Shown: piece after piece, positions 1-13,448 of the stretch
Numbering within the stretch: position 1 is the stretch's first letter
How the letters are laid out: every line of letters begins with the position of its first letter
Source of the DNA: Fasciola hepatica
Taxonomy: Eukaryota; Platyhelminthes; Trematoda; Plagiorchiida; Fasciolidae
Length of the DNA stretch: 64,000 bases
NCBI GenBank assembly: GCA_948099385.1
Contig: CANUEZ040000205.1
Coordinates: forward strand, 62,001-126,000
Reading direction: 5' to 3'
Position numbers and translations under genes: made by a program
The notes under the pieces: model-generated
Told to the model about the DNA's origin: nothing
Database searches by the model: none
The model's input: the letters and a program-made list of their open reading frames with translations, nothing else

Positions 1-339
1 ATGATTCCCTTTGTGGATCAAACATCTGTACAGTGCTTCTAGAATTTGCAATGTTCAGTTCAGTGTTCAAGCTGCATGGAGAATCATATTATACAAATCT
101 ACTCTGCTACTGATCTATTGCAATGTATGAGTAATTTGTGTGGATTGTTCATAAGGGAATGCCTTGGTTTTACTTAGGCCCATAAATGGAGAAGTGATGG
201 AACATAGGATTGGATCGGTGCGCGAGAATTTCGTTGTTACCGTTCAAAGCGCAAGCGAAAGCCGAAGCCAGTTTGGGGAGTGTGCTATATCATGTAGTGT
301 AGATGTTGAACAAAGCGTTCAGAGCCATATCGGATAGCC
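1..339 (+). repeat. U0, partial satellite monomer at left edge
   Basis: This is the last 339 bases of a monomer, starting at monomer position 85. By eye it is identical over its whole length to 2115-2453 (U5). It carries two left-domain markers: a TCTAGAATTTGC block near base 48 and the GCGCAAGCGAAAGC-type block at 230-262. Truncation is only the window edge. Confidence 0.95.
230..262 (+). repeat. GCGAAAGC-type block (U0; others listed)
   Basis: In this unit monomer positions 313-348 read GTTGTTACCGTTCAAAGCG followed by CAAGCGAAAGCC instead of the usual GGTTCTCACCG...CCAATTTGAAAGCC. The two versions have the same length (35 bases in my alignment), so it is a replaced block and not an insertion. 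Other copies: about 2344-2376 (U5), 4037-4079 (U9), 15030-15070 (U35) and 17143-17184 (U40). U6 (2768-2806) has a hybrid: TTCTCACCG at the left, AAAGCGAAAGACG at the right. Confidence 0.75.
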
Positions 340-3300
340 TTGTGGTTCGGGTGTTCTATTGACAATCGTTCACCCCAACCCTTGTACGTAACCCCGTGTG
401 GACTCGGTCCATTTGCAATGCTCATGATTCCCTTAGGGGATCAAACAGCTGTACAGTGCTTCCATAATTTTCAATGGTCACTTCAGTGTTCAAGCTGCAT
501 GGAGAATCATATTATACGAATCTACTCTGCTACTGATCTATTGCAATGTATGAGTAATTTGTGTGGATTGTTCATAAGGGAATGCCTTGGTTTTACTTAG
601 GCCCATAAATGGAGAAGTGATGGAACATAGGATTGGATCGGTGTGCGAGAATTTGATTCTCACCGTAGAAAGCCAATTTGAAAGCCGAAGCCAGTTTGGG
701 GAGTGTGCTACATCATGTAGTGTATATGTTGAACAAAGCGTTCAGAGCCATATCGGATAGCCTTGTGGTTCGGGTGTTCTATTGACAATCGTTCACCCCA
801 ACCCTTGTACGTGTCCCCGTGTGGACTCGGTCCATTTGCAATGCTCATGATTCCCTTAGGGGATCAAACAGCTGTACAGTGCTTCCATAATTTTCAATGG
901 TCACTTCAGGGTTCGAGCTGCATGGAGAATCATATTATACAAATCTACTCTGCTACTGCTCAATTGCATTGTATAAGCAATTAGTGTGGATTGTTCATGA
1001 GGGAATGCCTTGGTTTTACTTAGGCCCATAAATGGAGAAGTGATGGAACATAGGATTGGATCGGTGTGCGAGAATTTGGTTCTCACCGTAAAAAGCCAAT
1101 TTGAAAGCCGAAGCCAGTTTGTGGAGTGTGCTATATCATGTAGTGTATATGTTGAACAAAGCGTTCAGAGCCATATCGGATAGCCTTGTGGTTCGGGTGT
1201 TCTATTGACAATCGTTCACCCCAACCCTTGTACGTGTCCCCGTGTGGACTCGGTCCATTTGCAATGCTCATGATTCCCTTAGGGGATCAAACAGCTGTAC
1301 AGTGCTTCCAAAATTTTCAATGGTCAGTTCAGTGTTCAAGCTGCTTGGAGAATCATATTATACAAATCTACTCTGCTACTGCTCAATTGCATTGTATCAG
1401 CAATTTGTGTGGATTGTTCATAAGGGAATGCCTTGGTTTTACTTAGGCCCATAAATGGAGAAGTGATGAACATAGGATTGGATCGGTGTGCGAGAATTTG
1501 TTTCTCACCGTAAAAAGCCAATTTGAAAGCCGAAGCCAGTTTGGGGAGTGTGCTATATCATGTAGTGTATATGTTGAACAAAGCGTTCAGAGCCATATCG
1601 GATAGCCTTGTGGTTCGGGTGTTCTATTGACAATCGTTCACCCCAACCCTTGTACGTGTCCCCGTGTGGACTCGGTCCATTTGCAATGCTCATGATTCCA
1701 TTAGCGGATCAAACAGCTGTACTGTGCTTCCATAATTTTCAATGGTCAGTTCAGTGTTCAAGCTGCATGGAGAATCATATTATACAAATCTACTCTGCTA
1801 CTGCTCAATTGCATTGTATCAGCAATTGGTGTGGATTGTTCATAAGGGAATGCCTTGGTTTTACTTAGGCCCATAAATGGAGAAGTGATGGAACATAGGA
1901 TTGGATCGGTGTGCGAGAATTTGTTTCTCACCGTAAAAAGCCAATTTGAAAGCCGAAGCCAGTTTGGGGAGTGTGCTATATCATGTAGTGTAGATGTTGA
2001 ACAAAGCGTTCAGAGCCATATCGGATAGCCTTGTGGTTCGGATGTTCTATTGCCAATCGTTCACCCCAACCCTTGTACGTGTCCCCGTGTGGACTCGGTC
2101 CATTTGCAATGCTCATGATTCCCTTTGTGGATCAAACATCTGTACAGTGCTTCTAGAATTTGCAATGTTCAGTTCAGTGTTCAAGCTGCATGGAGAATCA
2201 TATTATACAAATCTACTCTGCTACTGATCTATTGCAATGTATGAGTAATTTGTGTGGATTGTTCATAAGGGAATGCCTTGGTTTTACTTAGGCCCATAAA
2301 TGGAGAAGTGATGGAACATAGGATTGGATCGGTGCGCGAGAATTTCGTTGTTACCGTTCAAAGCGCAAGCGAAAGCCGAAGCCAGTTTGGGGAGTGTGCT
2401 ATATCATGTAGTGTAGATGTTGAACAAAGCGTTCAGAGCCATATCGGATAGCCTTGTGGTTCGGGTGTTCTATTGACAATCGTTCACCCCAACCCTTGTA
2501 CGTAACCCCGTGTGGACTCGGTCCATTTGCAATGCTCATGATTCCCTTAGGGGATAAAACAGCTGTACAGTGCTTCCATAATTTTCAATGGTCAGTTCAG
2601 TGTTCAAGCTGCATGGAGAATCATATTATACAAATCTACTCTGCTACTGATCTGTTGCAATTTATGAGTAATTTGTGTGGATTGTTCATAAGGGAATGCC
2701 TTGGTTTTACTTAGGCCCATAAATGGAGAAGTGATGGAACATAGGATTGGATCGGTGTGCGAGAATTTGATTCTCACCGTAGAAAGCCAAAGCGAAAGAC
2801 GAAGCCAGTTTGGGGAGTGTGCTATATCATGCAGTGTATATGTTGAACAAAGCGTTCAGAGCCATATCGGATAGCCTTGTGTTTCGGGTGTTCTATTGAC
2901 AATCGTTCACCCCAACCCTTGTACGTGTCCCCGTGTGGACTCGGTCCATTTGCAATGCTCATGATTCCCTTAGGGGATCAAACAGCTGTACAGTGCTTCC
3001 ATAATTTTCAATGGTCACTTCAGGGTTCGAGCTGCATGGAGAATCATATTATACAAATCTACTCTGCTACTGCTCAATTGCATTGTATAAGCAATTAGTG
3101 TGGATTGTTCATGAGGGATGTACCTGGTTTTACTTAGGCCCATAAATGGAGAAGTGATGGAACATAGGATTGGATCGGTGTGCGAGAATTTGGTTCTCAC
3201 CGTAAAAAGCCAATTTGAAAGCCGAAGCCAGTTTGGGGAGTGTGCTATATCATGTAGTGTATATGTTGAACAAAGCGTTCAGAGCCATATCGGATAGCCT

Positions 3301-4147
3301 TGTGGTTCGGGTGTTCTATTGACAATCGTTCACCCCAACCCTTGTACGTGTCCCCGTGTGGACTCGGTCCATTTGCAATGCTCATGATTCCATTAGCGGA
3401 TCAAACAGCTGTACAGTGCTTCCATAATTTTCAATGGTCAGTTCAGTGTTCAAGCTGCATGGAGAATCATATTATACAAATCTACTCTGCTACTGCTCAA
3501 TTGCATTGTATCAGCAATTTGTGTGGATTGTTCATGAGGGATGTACTTGGTTTTACTTAGGCCCATAAATGGAGAATTGATGGATTATAGGATTGGATCG
3601 GTGTGCGAGAATTTGTTTCTCACCGTAAAAAGCCAATTTGAAAGCCGAAGCCAGTTTGGGGAGTGTGCTATATCATGTAGTGTAGATGTTGAACAAAGCG
3701 TTCAGAGCCATATGGGATAGCCTTGTGGTTCGGGTGTTCTATTGACAATCGTTCACCCCAACCCTTGTACGTGTCCCCGTGTGGACTCGGTCCATTTGCA
3801 ATGCTCATGATTCCCTTAGGGGATCAAACAGCTGTACAGTGCTTCCATCATTTTCAATGGTCAGTTCAGTGTTCAAGCTGCATGGAGAATCATATTATAC
3901 AAATCTACACTGCTACTGCTCTATTGCATTGTATGAGCAATCTGTGTCAGGATTGTTCATAAGGGAATGCCTTGGTTTTACTTAGGCCCATAAATAGAGA
4001 AGTGATGGAACATAGGATTGGATCGGTGCGCGAGAATTTCGTTGTTACCGTTCAAAGCGAAAGCGAAAGCCGAAGCCAATTTGGGGATTGTGCTATATCA
4101 TGTAGTGTATATGTTGAACAAAGCTTTGAGACCCATATCGGATAGCC

Positions 4148-7100
4148 TTGTGGTTTGGGTGTTCGACTGACAATCGTTCACCCCAACCCTTGTACGTGTC
4201 CCCGTGTGGACTCGGTCCATTTGCAATGCTCATGATTCCCTTAGGGGATCAAACAGCTGTACAGTGCTTCCATCATTTTCAATGGTCAGTTCAGTGTTCA
4301 AGCTGCATGGAGAATCATATTATACAAATCTACTCTGCTACTGCTCAATTGCATTGTATCAGCAATTTGTGTTGATTGTTCATAAGGGAATGCCTTGGTT
4401 TTACTTAGGCCCATAAATGGAGAAGTGATGGAACATAGGATTGGATCGGTGTGCGAGAATTTGGTTCTCACCGTAAGAAGCCAATTTGAAAGCCAAAGCC
4501 AGTTTGGGGAGTGTGCTATATCATGTAGTGTATATGTTGAACAAAGCGTTCGTAGCCATATGGGATAGCCTTGAGGTTCGGGTGTTCTATTGACAATCGT
4601 TCACCCCAACCCTTGTACGTGTCCCCGTGTGGACTCGGTCCATTTGCAATGCTCATGATTCCCTTAGCGGATCAAACAGCTGTACAGTGCTTCCATAATT
4701 TTCAATGGTCAGTTCAGGGTTCGAGCTGCATGGAGAATCATATTATACAAATCTACTCTGCTACTGCTCAATTGCATTGTATCAGCAATTAGTGTGGATT
4801 GTTCATGAGGGAATGCCTTGGTTTTTCTTAGGCCCATAAATGGAGAAGTGATGGAACATAGGATTGGATCGGTGTGCGAGAATTTGGTTCTCACCTTAAA
4901 AAGCCAATTTGAAAGCCGAAGCCAGTTTGGGGAGTGTGCTATATCATGTAGTGTATATGTTGAACAAAGCGTTCAGAGCCATATCGGATAGCCTTGTGGT
5001 TCGGGTGTTATATTGACAATCGTTCACCCCAACCCTTGTACGTGTCCCCGTGTGGACTCGGTCCATTTGCAATGCTCATGATTCCCTTAGTGGATCAAAC
5101 ATCTGTACAGTGCTTCCAGAATTTTCAATGGTCAGTTCAGTGTTCAAGCTGCATGGAGAATCATAATCAAATGTACTCTGCTACTGCTCAATTGCATTGT
5201 ATCAGCAATTTGTGAGGATTGTTCATAAGGGAATGCCTTGGTTTTACTTAGGCCCATAAATGGAGAAGTGATGGAACATAGGATTGGATCGGTGTGCGAG
5301 AATTTGGTTCTCACCGTAAAATGCCAATTTGAAAGCCGAAGTCAATTTGGGGAGTGTGCTATATCATGTAGTGTATATGTTGAACAAAGCGTTCAGAGCC
5401 ATGTCGGATAGCCTTGTGGTTCGGATGTTCTATTGACAATCGTTCACCCCAACCCTTGTACGTGTCCCCGTGTGGACTCGGTCCATTTGCAATGCTCATG
5501 ATTCCCTTAGGGGATCAAACAGCTGTACAGTGCTTCCATAATTTTCAATGGTCAGTTCAGTGTTCAAGCTGCATGGAGAATCATATTATACAAATCTACT
5601 CTGCTACTGCTCAATTGTATTGTATCAGCAATTTGTGTGGATTGTTCATAAGGGAATGCCTTGGTTTTACTTAGGCCCATAAATGGAGAAGTGATGGAAC
5701 ATAGGATTGGATCGGTGTGCGAGAATTTGTTTCTCACCGTAAGAAGCCAATTTGAAAGCCGAAGCCAGTTTGGGGAGTGTGCTATATCATGTAGTGTATA
5801 TGTTGAACAAAGCGTTCAGAGCCATATCGGATAGCCTTGTGGTTCGGATGTTCTATTGACAATCGTTCACCCTAACCCTTGTACGTGTCCCCGTGTGGAC
5901 TCGGTCCATTTGCTATGCTCATGTTTCCCTTAGGGGATAAAACAGCTGTACAGTGCTTCCATAATTTTCAATGGTCAGTTCAGTGTTCAAGCTGCATGGA
6001 GAATCATATTATACAAATCTAATCTGCTACTGCTCCATTGCAATGTATGAGTAATTTGTGTGGATTGTTCATAAGGGAATGCCTTGGTTTTACTTAGGCC
6101 CATAAATGGAGAAGTGACGGAACATAGGATTGGATCGGTGTGCGAGAATTTGGTTCTCACCGTCAAAAGCCAATTTGAAAGCCGAAGTCAATTTGGGGAG
6201 TGTGCTATATCATGTAGTGTATATGTTGAACAAAGCGTTCAGAGCCATATCGGATAGCCTTGTGGTTCGGGTGTTCTATTGACAATCGTTCACCCCAACC
6301 CTTGTACGTGTCCCCGTGTGGACTCGGTCCATTTGCAATGCTCATGATTCCCTTAGTGGATCAAACAGCTGTACAGTGCTTCCATAATTTTCAATGGTCA
6401 CTTCAGTGTTCAAGCTGCATGGAGAATCATATTATACAAATCTACTCTGCTACTGCTCAATTGCATTGTATCAGCAATTTGTGTGGATTGTTCATAAGGG
6501 AATGCCTTGGTTTTACTTAGGCCCATAAATGGAGAAGTGATGGAACATAGGATTGGATCGGTGTGCGAGAATTTGGTTCTCACCGTAAAAAGCCAATTTG
6601 AAAGCCGAAGTCAATTTGGGGAGTGTGCTATATCATGTAGTGTATATGTTGAACAAAGCGTTCAGAGCCATATCGGATAGCCTTGTGGTTCGGATGTTCT
6701 ATTGACAATCGTTCACCCTAACCCTTGTACGTGTCCCCGTGTGGACTCGGTCCATTTGCAATGCTCATGATTCCCTTAGGGGATCAAACAGCTGTACAGT
6801 GCTTCCATAATTTTCAATGGTCAGTTCAGTGTTCAAGCTGCATGGAGAATCATATTATACAAATCTACTCTGCTACTGCTCCATTGCAATGTATGAGTAA
6901 TTTGTGTGGATTGTTCATAAGGGAATGCCTTGGTTTTACTTAGGCCCATAAATGGAGAAGTGATGGAACATAGGATTGGATCGGTGTGCGAGAATTTGGT
7001 TCTCACCGTAAAAAGCCAATTTGAAAGCCGAAGCCAGTTCGGGGCGTTTGCTGTATCATGTAGTGTATATGTTGAACAAAGCGTTCAGAGCCATATCGGA

Positions 7101-7528
7101 TAGCCTTGTGGTTCGGGTGTTCTATTGACAATCGTTCACCCCAACCCTTGTACGTGTCCCCGTGTGGACTCGGTCCATTTGCAATGCACATGATTCCCTT
7201 AGTGGATCAAACAGCTGTACAGTGCTTCCATAATTTTCAATGGTCAGTTCAGTGTTCAAGCTGCTTGGAGAATCATATTATACAAATCTACTCTGCTACT
7301 GCTCAATTGCATTGTATCAGCAATTTGTGTGGATTGTTCATAAGGGAATGCCTTGGTTTTACTTAGGCCCATAAATGGAGAAGTGATGGAACATAGGATT
7401 GGATCGGTGTGCGAGAATTTGTTTCTCACCGTAAGAAGCCAATTTGAAAGCCGAAGCCAGTTTGGGGAGTGTGCTATATCATGTAGTGTATATGTTGAAC
7501 AAAGCGTTAGGAGCCATATCGGATAGCC
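4148..7528 (+). repeat. Satellite units U10-U17, with a two-unit repeat
   Basis: Units start at 4148, 4571, 4994, 5414, 5837, 6260, 6683 and 7106. U12 is 420 bp because of a three-base deletion in the AT-rich hotspot (near 5163). U14 and U16, 846 bases apart, share CCCTAACCC in place of CCCCAACCC and a GCTCCATTGCAATGTATGAG block, which suggests a dimer duplication U13-U14 to U15-U16. U14 has an in-frame TAA near 6019 that shortens the common reading frame. U12, U14 and U15 share a GAAGTCAATTTGG change at their ends. Confidence 0.8.
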
Positions 7529-10500
7529 TTGTGGTTCGGGTGTTCTATTGACAATCGTTCACCCCAACCCTTGTACGTGACCCCGTGTGGACTCGGTCCA
7601 TTTGCAATGCTCATGATTCCCTTAGTGGATCAAACAGCTGTACAGTGCTTCCATAATTTTCAATGGTCAGTTCAGGGTTCGAGCTGCATGGAGAATCATA
7701 TTATAAAAATCTACTCTACTACAGCTCAATTGCATTGAATCAGCAATTAGAGTGGATTGTTTATGAGGGAATGCCTTGGTTTTACTTAGGCCCATAAATG
7801 GAGAAGTGATGGAACATAGGATTGGATCGGTGTGCGAGAATTTGGTTCTCACCGTAAGAAGCCAATTAGAAAGCCGAAGCCAGTTCGGGGAGTGTGCTAT
7901 ATCATGTAGTGTATATGTTGAACAAAGCGTTCAGAGCCATATCGGATAGCCTTGTGGTTCGGGTGTTCTATTGACAATCGTTCACCCCAACCCTTGTACG
8001 TGTCCCCGTGTGGACTCGGTCCATTTGCAATGCTCATGATTCCCTTAGTGGATCAAACAGCTGTACAGTGCTTCCATAATTTTCAATGGTCAGTTCAGTG
8101 TTCAAGCTGCATGGAGAATCATATTATACAAATCTACTCTGCTACTGCTCGAATGCATTGTATCAGCAATTTGTGTGGATTGTTCATAAGGGAATGCCTT
8201 GGTTTTACTTAGGCCCAAAAATGGAGAAGTGATGAACATAGGATTGGATCGGTGTGCGAGAATTTGGTTCTCACCGTAAGAAGCCAATTTGAAAGCCGAA
8301 GCCAGTTTGGGGAGTGTGCTATATCATGTAGTGTATATGTTGAACAAAGCGTTCAGAGCCATATCGGATAGCCTTGTGGTTCGGGTGTTCTATTGACAAT
8401 CGTTCACCCCAACCCTTGTACGTGTCCCCGTGTGGACTCGGTCCATTTGCAATGCTCATGATTCCCTTAGGGGATCAAACAGCTGTACAGTGCTTCCATA
8501 ATTTTCAATGGTCAGTTCAGTGTTCAAGCTGCATGGAGAATCATATTATACAAATCTACTCTGCTACTGCTCAATTGCATTGTATCAGCAATTTGTGTAC
8601 ATTGTTCATGAGCGAATGCCTGGGTTTCACTTAGGCCCATAAATGGAGAAGTGATGGAACATAGGATTGGATCGGTGTGCGAGAATTTGTTTCTCACCGT
8701 AAAAAGCCAATTTGAAAGCCGAAGCCAGTTTGGGGAGTGTGCTATATCATGTAGTGTATATGTTGAACAAAGCGTTCAGAGCCATATCGGATTGCCTTGT
8801 GGTTCGGATGTTCTATTGACAATCGTTCACCCCAACCCTTGTACGTGTCCCCGTGTGGACTCGGTCCATTTGCAATGCTCATGATTCCCTTAGGGGATCA
8901 AACATCTGTACAGTGCTTCTAGAATTTGCAATGTTCAGTTCAGTGTTCAAGCTGCATGGAGAATCATATTATACAAATCTACTCTGCTACTGATCTATTG
9001 CAATGTATGAGTAATTTGTGTGGATTGTTCATAAGGGAATGCCTTGGTTTTACTTAGGCCCATAAATGGAGAAGTGATGGAACATAGGATTGGATCGGTG
9101 TGCGAGAATTTGATTCTCACCGTAAAAAGCCAATTTGAAAGCCGAAGCCAGTTTGGGGAGTGTGCTATATCATGTAGTGTATATGTTGAACAAAGCGTTC
9201 AGAGTCATATCGGATAGCCTTGTGGTTCGGGTGTTCTATTGACAATCGTTCACCCCAACCCTTGTACGTGTCCCCGTGTGGACTCGGTCCATTTGCATTG
9301 CTCCTGATTCCCTTAGGGGATCAAAAAGCTCTACAGTGCTTCCAGAATTTTCAATGGTCAGTTCAGTGTTCAAGCTGCATGGAGAATCATATTATACAAA
9401 TCTACTCTGCTACTGCTCAATTGCATTGTATCAGCAATTTGTGTGGATTGTTCATGAGGGATGTACTTGGATTTACTTAGGCCCATAAATGGAGAAGTGA
9501 TGGAACATAGGATTGGATCGGTGTGCGAGAATTTGGTTCTCACCGTAAAAAGCCAATTTGAAAGCCGAAGCCAGTTTGGGGAGTGTGCTATATCATGTAG
9601 TGTATATGTTGAACAGAGCGTTCAGAGCCATATCGGATAGCCTTGTGGTTCGGGTGTTCTATTGACAATCGTTCACCCCAACCCTTGTACGTGTCCCCGT
9701 GTGGACTCGGTCCATTTGCAATGCTCATGATTCCCTGAGCGGATCAAACAGCCTTACTGTGCTTCCATAATTTTCAATGGTCAGTTCAGTGTTCAAGCTG
9801 CATGGAGAATCATATTATACAAATCTACTCTGCCACTGATCTATTGCAATGTATGAGTAATTTGTGTGGATTGTTCATGAGGGAATGCCTTGGTTTTACT
9901 TAGGCCCATAAATGGAGAAGTGATGGAACATAGGATTGGATCGGTGTGCGAGAATTTGTTTCTCACCGTAAGAAGCCAATTTGAAAGCCGAAGCCAGTTT
10001 GGGGAGTGTGCTATATCATGTAGTGTATATGTTGAACAAAGCGTTCGTAGCCATATGGGATAGCCTTGTGGTTCGGGTGTTCTATTGACAATCGTTCACC
10101 CCAACCCTTGTACGTGTCCCCGTGTGGACTCGGTCCATGTGCATAGCTCCTGATTCCCTTAGGGGATCAAACAGCTGTACAGTACTTCCATAATTTTCAA
10201 TGGTCAGTTCAGTGTTCAAGCTGCATGGAGAATCATATTATACAAATCTACTCTGCTACTGCTCAATTGCATTGTATCAGCAATTTGTGTGGATTGTTCA
10301 TAAGGGAATGCCTTGGTTTTACTTAGGCCCATAAATGGAGAAGTGATGGAACATAGGATTGGATCGGTGTGCGAGAATTTGATTCTCACCGTAAGAAGCC
10401 AATTTGAAAGCCGAAGCCAGTTTGGGGAGTGTGCTATCTCATGTAGTGTATATGTTGAACAAAGCGTTAGGAGCCATATCGGATAGCCTTGTGGTTCGGG

Positions 10501-13448
10501 TGTTCTATTGACAATCGTTCACCCCAACCCTTGTACGTGACCCCGTGTGGACTCGGTCCATTTGCAATGCTCATGATTCCCTTAGTGGATCAAACAGCTG
10601 TACAGTGCTTCCATAATTTTCAATGGTCAGTTCAGGGTTCGAGCTGCATGGAGAATCATATTATAAAAATCTACTCTACTACTGCTCAATTGCATTGAAT
10701 CAGCAATTAGAGTGGATTGTTTATGAGGGAATGCCTTGGTTTTACTTAGGCCCATAAATGGAGAAGTGATGGAACATAGGATTGGATCGGTGTGCGAGAA
10801 TTTGTTTCTCACCGTAAGAAGCCAATTAGAAAGCCGAAGCCAGTTCGGGGAGTGTGCTATATCATGTAGTGTATATGTTGAACAAAGCGTTCAGAGCCAT
10901 ATCGGATAGCCTTGTGGTTCGGGTGTTCTATTGACAATCGTTCACCACAACCCTTGTACGTGTCCCCGTGTGGACTCGGTCCATTTGCAATGCTCATGAT
11001 TCCCTTAGCGGATCAAACAGCTGTACAGTGCTTCCATAAATTTCAATGGTCAGTTCAGTGTTCAAGCTGCATGGAGAATCATATTATACAAATCTACTCC
11101 GCTAATGCTCAACTGCATTGTATCAGTAATTTGTGTGGATTGTTCATAAGGGAATGTCTTGGTTTTACTTGGACCCATAATTGGGGAAGTGATGGAACAT
11201 AGGATTGGATCGGTGTGCGAGAATTTGGTTCTCACCGTAAAAGGCCAATTTGAAAGCCGAAGCCAGTTTGGGGAGTGTGCTATATCATGTAGTGTATATG
11301 TTGAACAAAGCGTTCAGAGCCATATCGGATAGCCTTGTGGTTCGGGTGTTCTATTGACAATCGTTCACCCCAACCCTTGTACGTGTCCCCGTGTGGACTC
11401 GGTCCATTTGCAATGCTCATGATTCCCTTAGTGGATCAAACAGCTGTACAGTGCTTCCATAATTTTCAATGGTCAGTTCAGTGTTCAAGCTGCATGGAGA
11501 ATCATATTATACAAATCTACTCTGCTACTGCTCGAATGCATTGTATCAGCAATTTGTGTGGATTGTTCATAAGGGAATGCCTTGGTTTTACTTAGGCCCA
11601 AAAATGGAGAAGTGATGAACATAGTATTGGATCGGTGTGCGAGAATTTGGTTCTCACCGTAAGAAGCCAATTTGAAAGCCGAAGCCAGTTTGGGGAGTGT
11701 GCTATATCATGTAGTGTATATGTTGAACAAAGCGTTCAGAGCCATATCGGATAGCCTTGTGGTTCGGGTGTTCTATTGACAATCGTTCACCCCAACCCTT
11801 GTACGTGTCCCCGTGTGGACTCGGTCCATTTGCAATGCTCATGATTCCCTTAGCGGATCAAAAAGCTGTACTGTGCTTCCATAATTTTCCATGGTCAGTT
11901 CAGTGTTCAAGCTGCATGGAGAATCATATTATACAAATCTACTCTGCTACTGCTCAATTGCATTGTATCAGCAATTTGTGTGGTTTGTTCATGAGGGATG
12001 TACTTGGTTTTACTTAGGCCCATAAATGGAGAAGTGATGGAACATAGGATTGGATCGGTGTGCGAGAATTTGTTTCTCACCGTAAAAAGCCAATTTGAAA
12101 GCCGAAGCCAGTTTGGGGAGTGTGCTATATCATGTAGTGTATATGTTGAACAAAGCGTTCAGAGCCATATCGGATAGCCTTGTGGTTCGGATGTTCTATT
12201 GACAATCGTTCACCCCAACCCTTGTACGTGTCCCCGTGTGGACTCGGTCCATTTGCAATGCTCATGATTCCCTTAGGGGATCAAACATCTGTACAGTGCT
12301 TCTAGAATTTGCAATGTTCAGTTCAGTGTTCAAGCTGCATGGAGAATCATATTATACAAATCTACTCTGCTACTGATCTATTGCAATGTATGAGTAATTT
12401 GTGTGGATTGTTCATAAGGGAATGCCTTGGTTTTACTTAGGCCCATAAATGGAGAAGTGATGGAACATAGGATTGGATCGGTGTGCGAGAATTTGATTCT
12501 CACCGTAAAAAGCCAATTTGAAAGCCGAAGCCAGTTTGGGGAGTGTGCTATATCATGTAGTGTATATGTTGAACAAAGCGTTCAGAGTCATATCGGATAG
12601 CCTTGTGGTTCGGGTGTTCTATTGACAATCGTTCACCCCAACCCTTGTACGTGTCCCCGTGTGGACTCGGTCCATTTGCATTGCTCCTGATTCCCTTAGG
12701 GGATCAAAAAGCTCTACAGTGCTTCCAGAATTTTCAATGGTCAGTTCAGTGTTCAAGCTGCATGGAGAATCATATTATACAAATCTACTCTGCTACTGCT
12801 CAATTGCATTGTATCAGCAATTTGTGTGGATTGTTCATGAGGGATGTACTTGGATTTACTTAGGCCCATAAATGGAGAAGTGATGGAACATAGGATTGGA
12901 TCGGTGTGCGAGAATTTGGTTCTCACCGTAAAAAGCCAATTTGAAAGCCGAAGCCAGTTTGGGGAGTGTGCTATATCATGTAGTGTAGATGTTGAACAAA
13001 GCGTTCAGAGCCATATCGGATAGCCTTGTGGTTCGGGTGTTCTATTGACAATCGTTCACCCCAACCCTTGTACGTGTCCCCGTGTGGACTCGGTCCATTT
13101 GCAATGCTCATGATTCCCTTAGCGGATCAAACAGCTTTACTGTGCTTCCATAATTTTCAATGGTCAGTTCAGTGTTCAAGCTGCATGGAGAATCATATTA
13201 TACAAATCTACTCTGCCACTGATCTATTGCAATGTATGAGTAATTTGTGTGGATTGTTCATGAGGGAATGCCTTGGTTTTACTTAGGCCCATAAATGGAG
13301 AAGTGATGGAACATAGGATTGGATCGGTGTGCGAGAATTTGTTTCTCACCGTAAGAAGCCAATTTGAAAGCCGAAGCCAGTTTGGGGAGTGTGCTATATC
13401 ATGTAGTGTATATGTTGAACAAAGCGTTCGTAGCCATATGGGATAGCC
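7529..13448 (+). repeat. Seven/eight-unit (2.96-3.38 kb) duplication, U18-U31
   Basis: Units start at 7529, 7952, 8374, 8797, 9220, 9643, 10066, 10489, 10912, 11335, 11757, 12180, 12603 and 13026. U18 pairs with U25 (offset 2960; shared GTGACCCC and an early TGA). U19 pairs with U27, U21 with U29, U22 with U30 and U23 with U31 (offset 3383; shared marks include GCTCGAATGC, TCTAGAATTTGC and AAAAAGCTCTACAG). U24 pairs with U32 just beyond. The step in offset shows that U26 (10912), with CATAAATTTC and a GGACCCATAATTGGGG linker, is an extra unit in the second copy. U20 and U28 do not match well. U19 and U27 share the same one-base deletion (GATGAACAT). Confidence 0.8.

Larger units (their letters stand above)
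1..4147 (+). repeat. Five-unit (2.11 kb) duplication, U0-U9
   Basis: Units start at 340, 763, 1186, 1608, 2031, 2454, 2877, 3300 and 3723. U0 equals U5 by eye over 339 bases (offset 2114). U1 and U6 share a GTAACCCC change and the GTAGAAAG block; U2 and U7 share a CAGGGTTCGAGC change and an early TAG stop. U3 and U8 no longer match, while U8 shares GATTCCATTAGCGG with U4 four units earlier, so the repeat was later reshuffled. U3 lacks one G (422 bp). U9 has a two-base insertion near 3953 and is the only 425-bp unit. Confidence 0.8.

Noticed and set aside
393..412. CCCCGTGTGGACTCGG compared with the CENP-B box
   Set aside because: CCCG and the T two bases later fit, but the second CGAA element is out of register and reads TCGG, so it does not match the known consensus.
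340..423. GGTTCGGGTG near the monomer start resembles an RNA polymerase III B box
   Set aside because: The invariant A after GGTTCG is G and the expected final C residues are missing; no A box at proper spacing was found and no tRNA cloverleaf can be drawn.
5870..6725. CCCTAACCCT at 5870-5879 and 6716-6725, like a telomere repeat
   Set aside because: It is one C to T change in the normal CCCCAACCCT, present in two units related by an 846-bp duplication. There is no run of telomere repeats.
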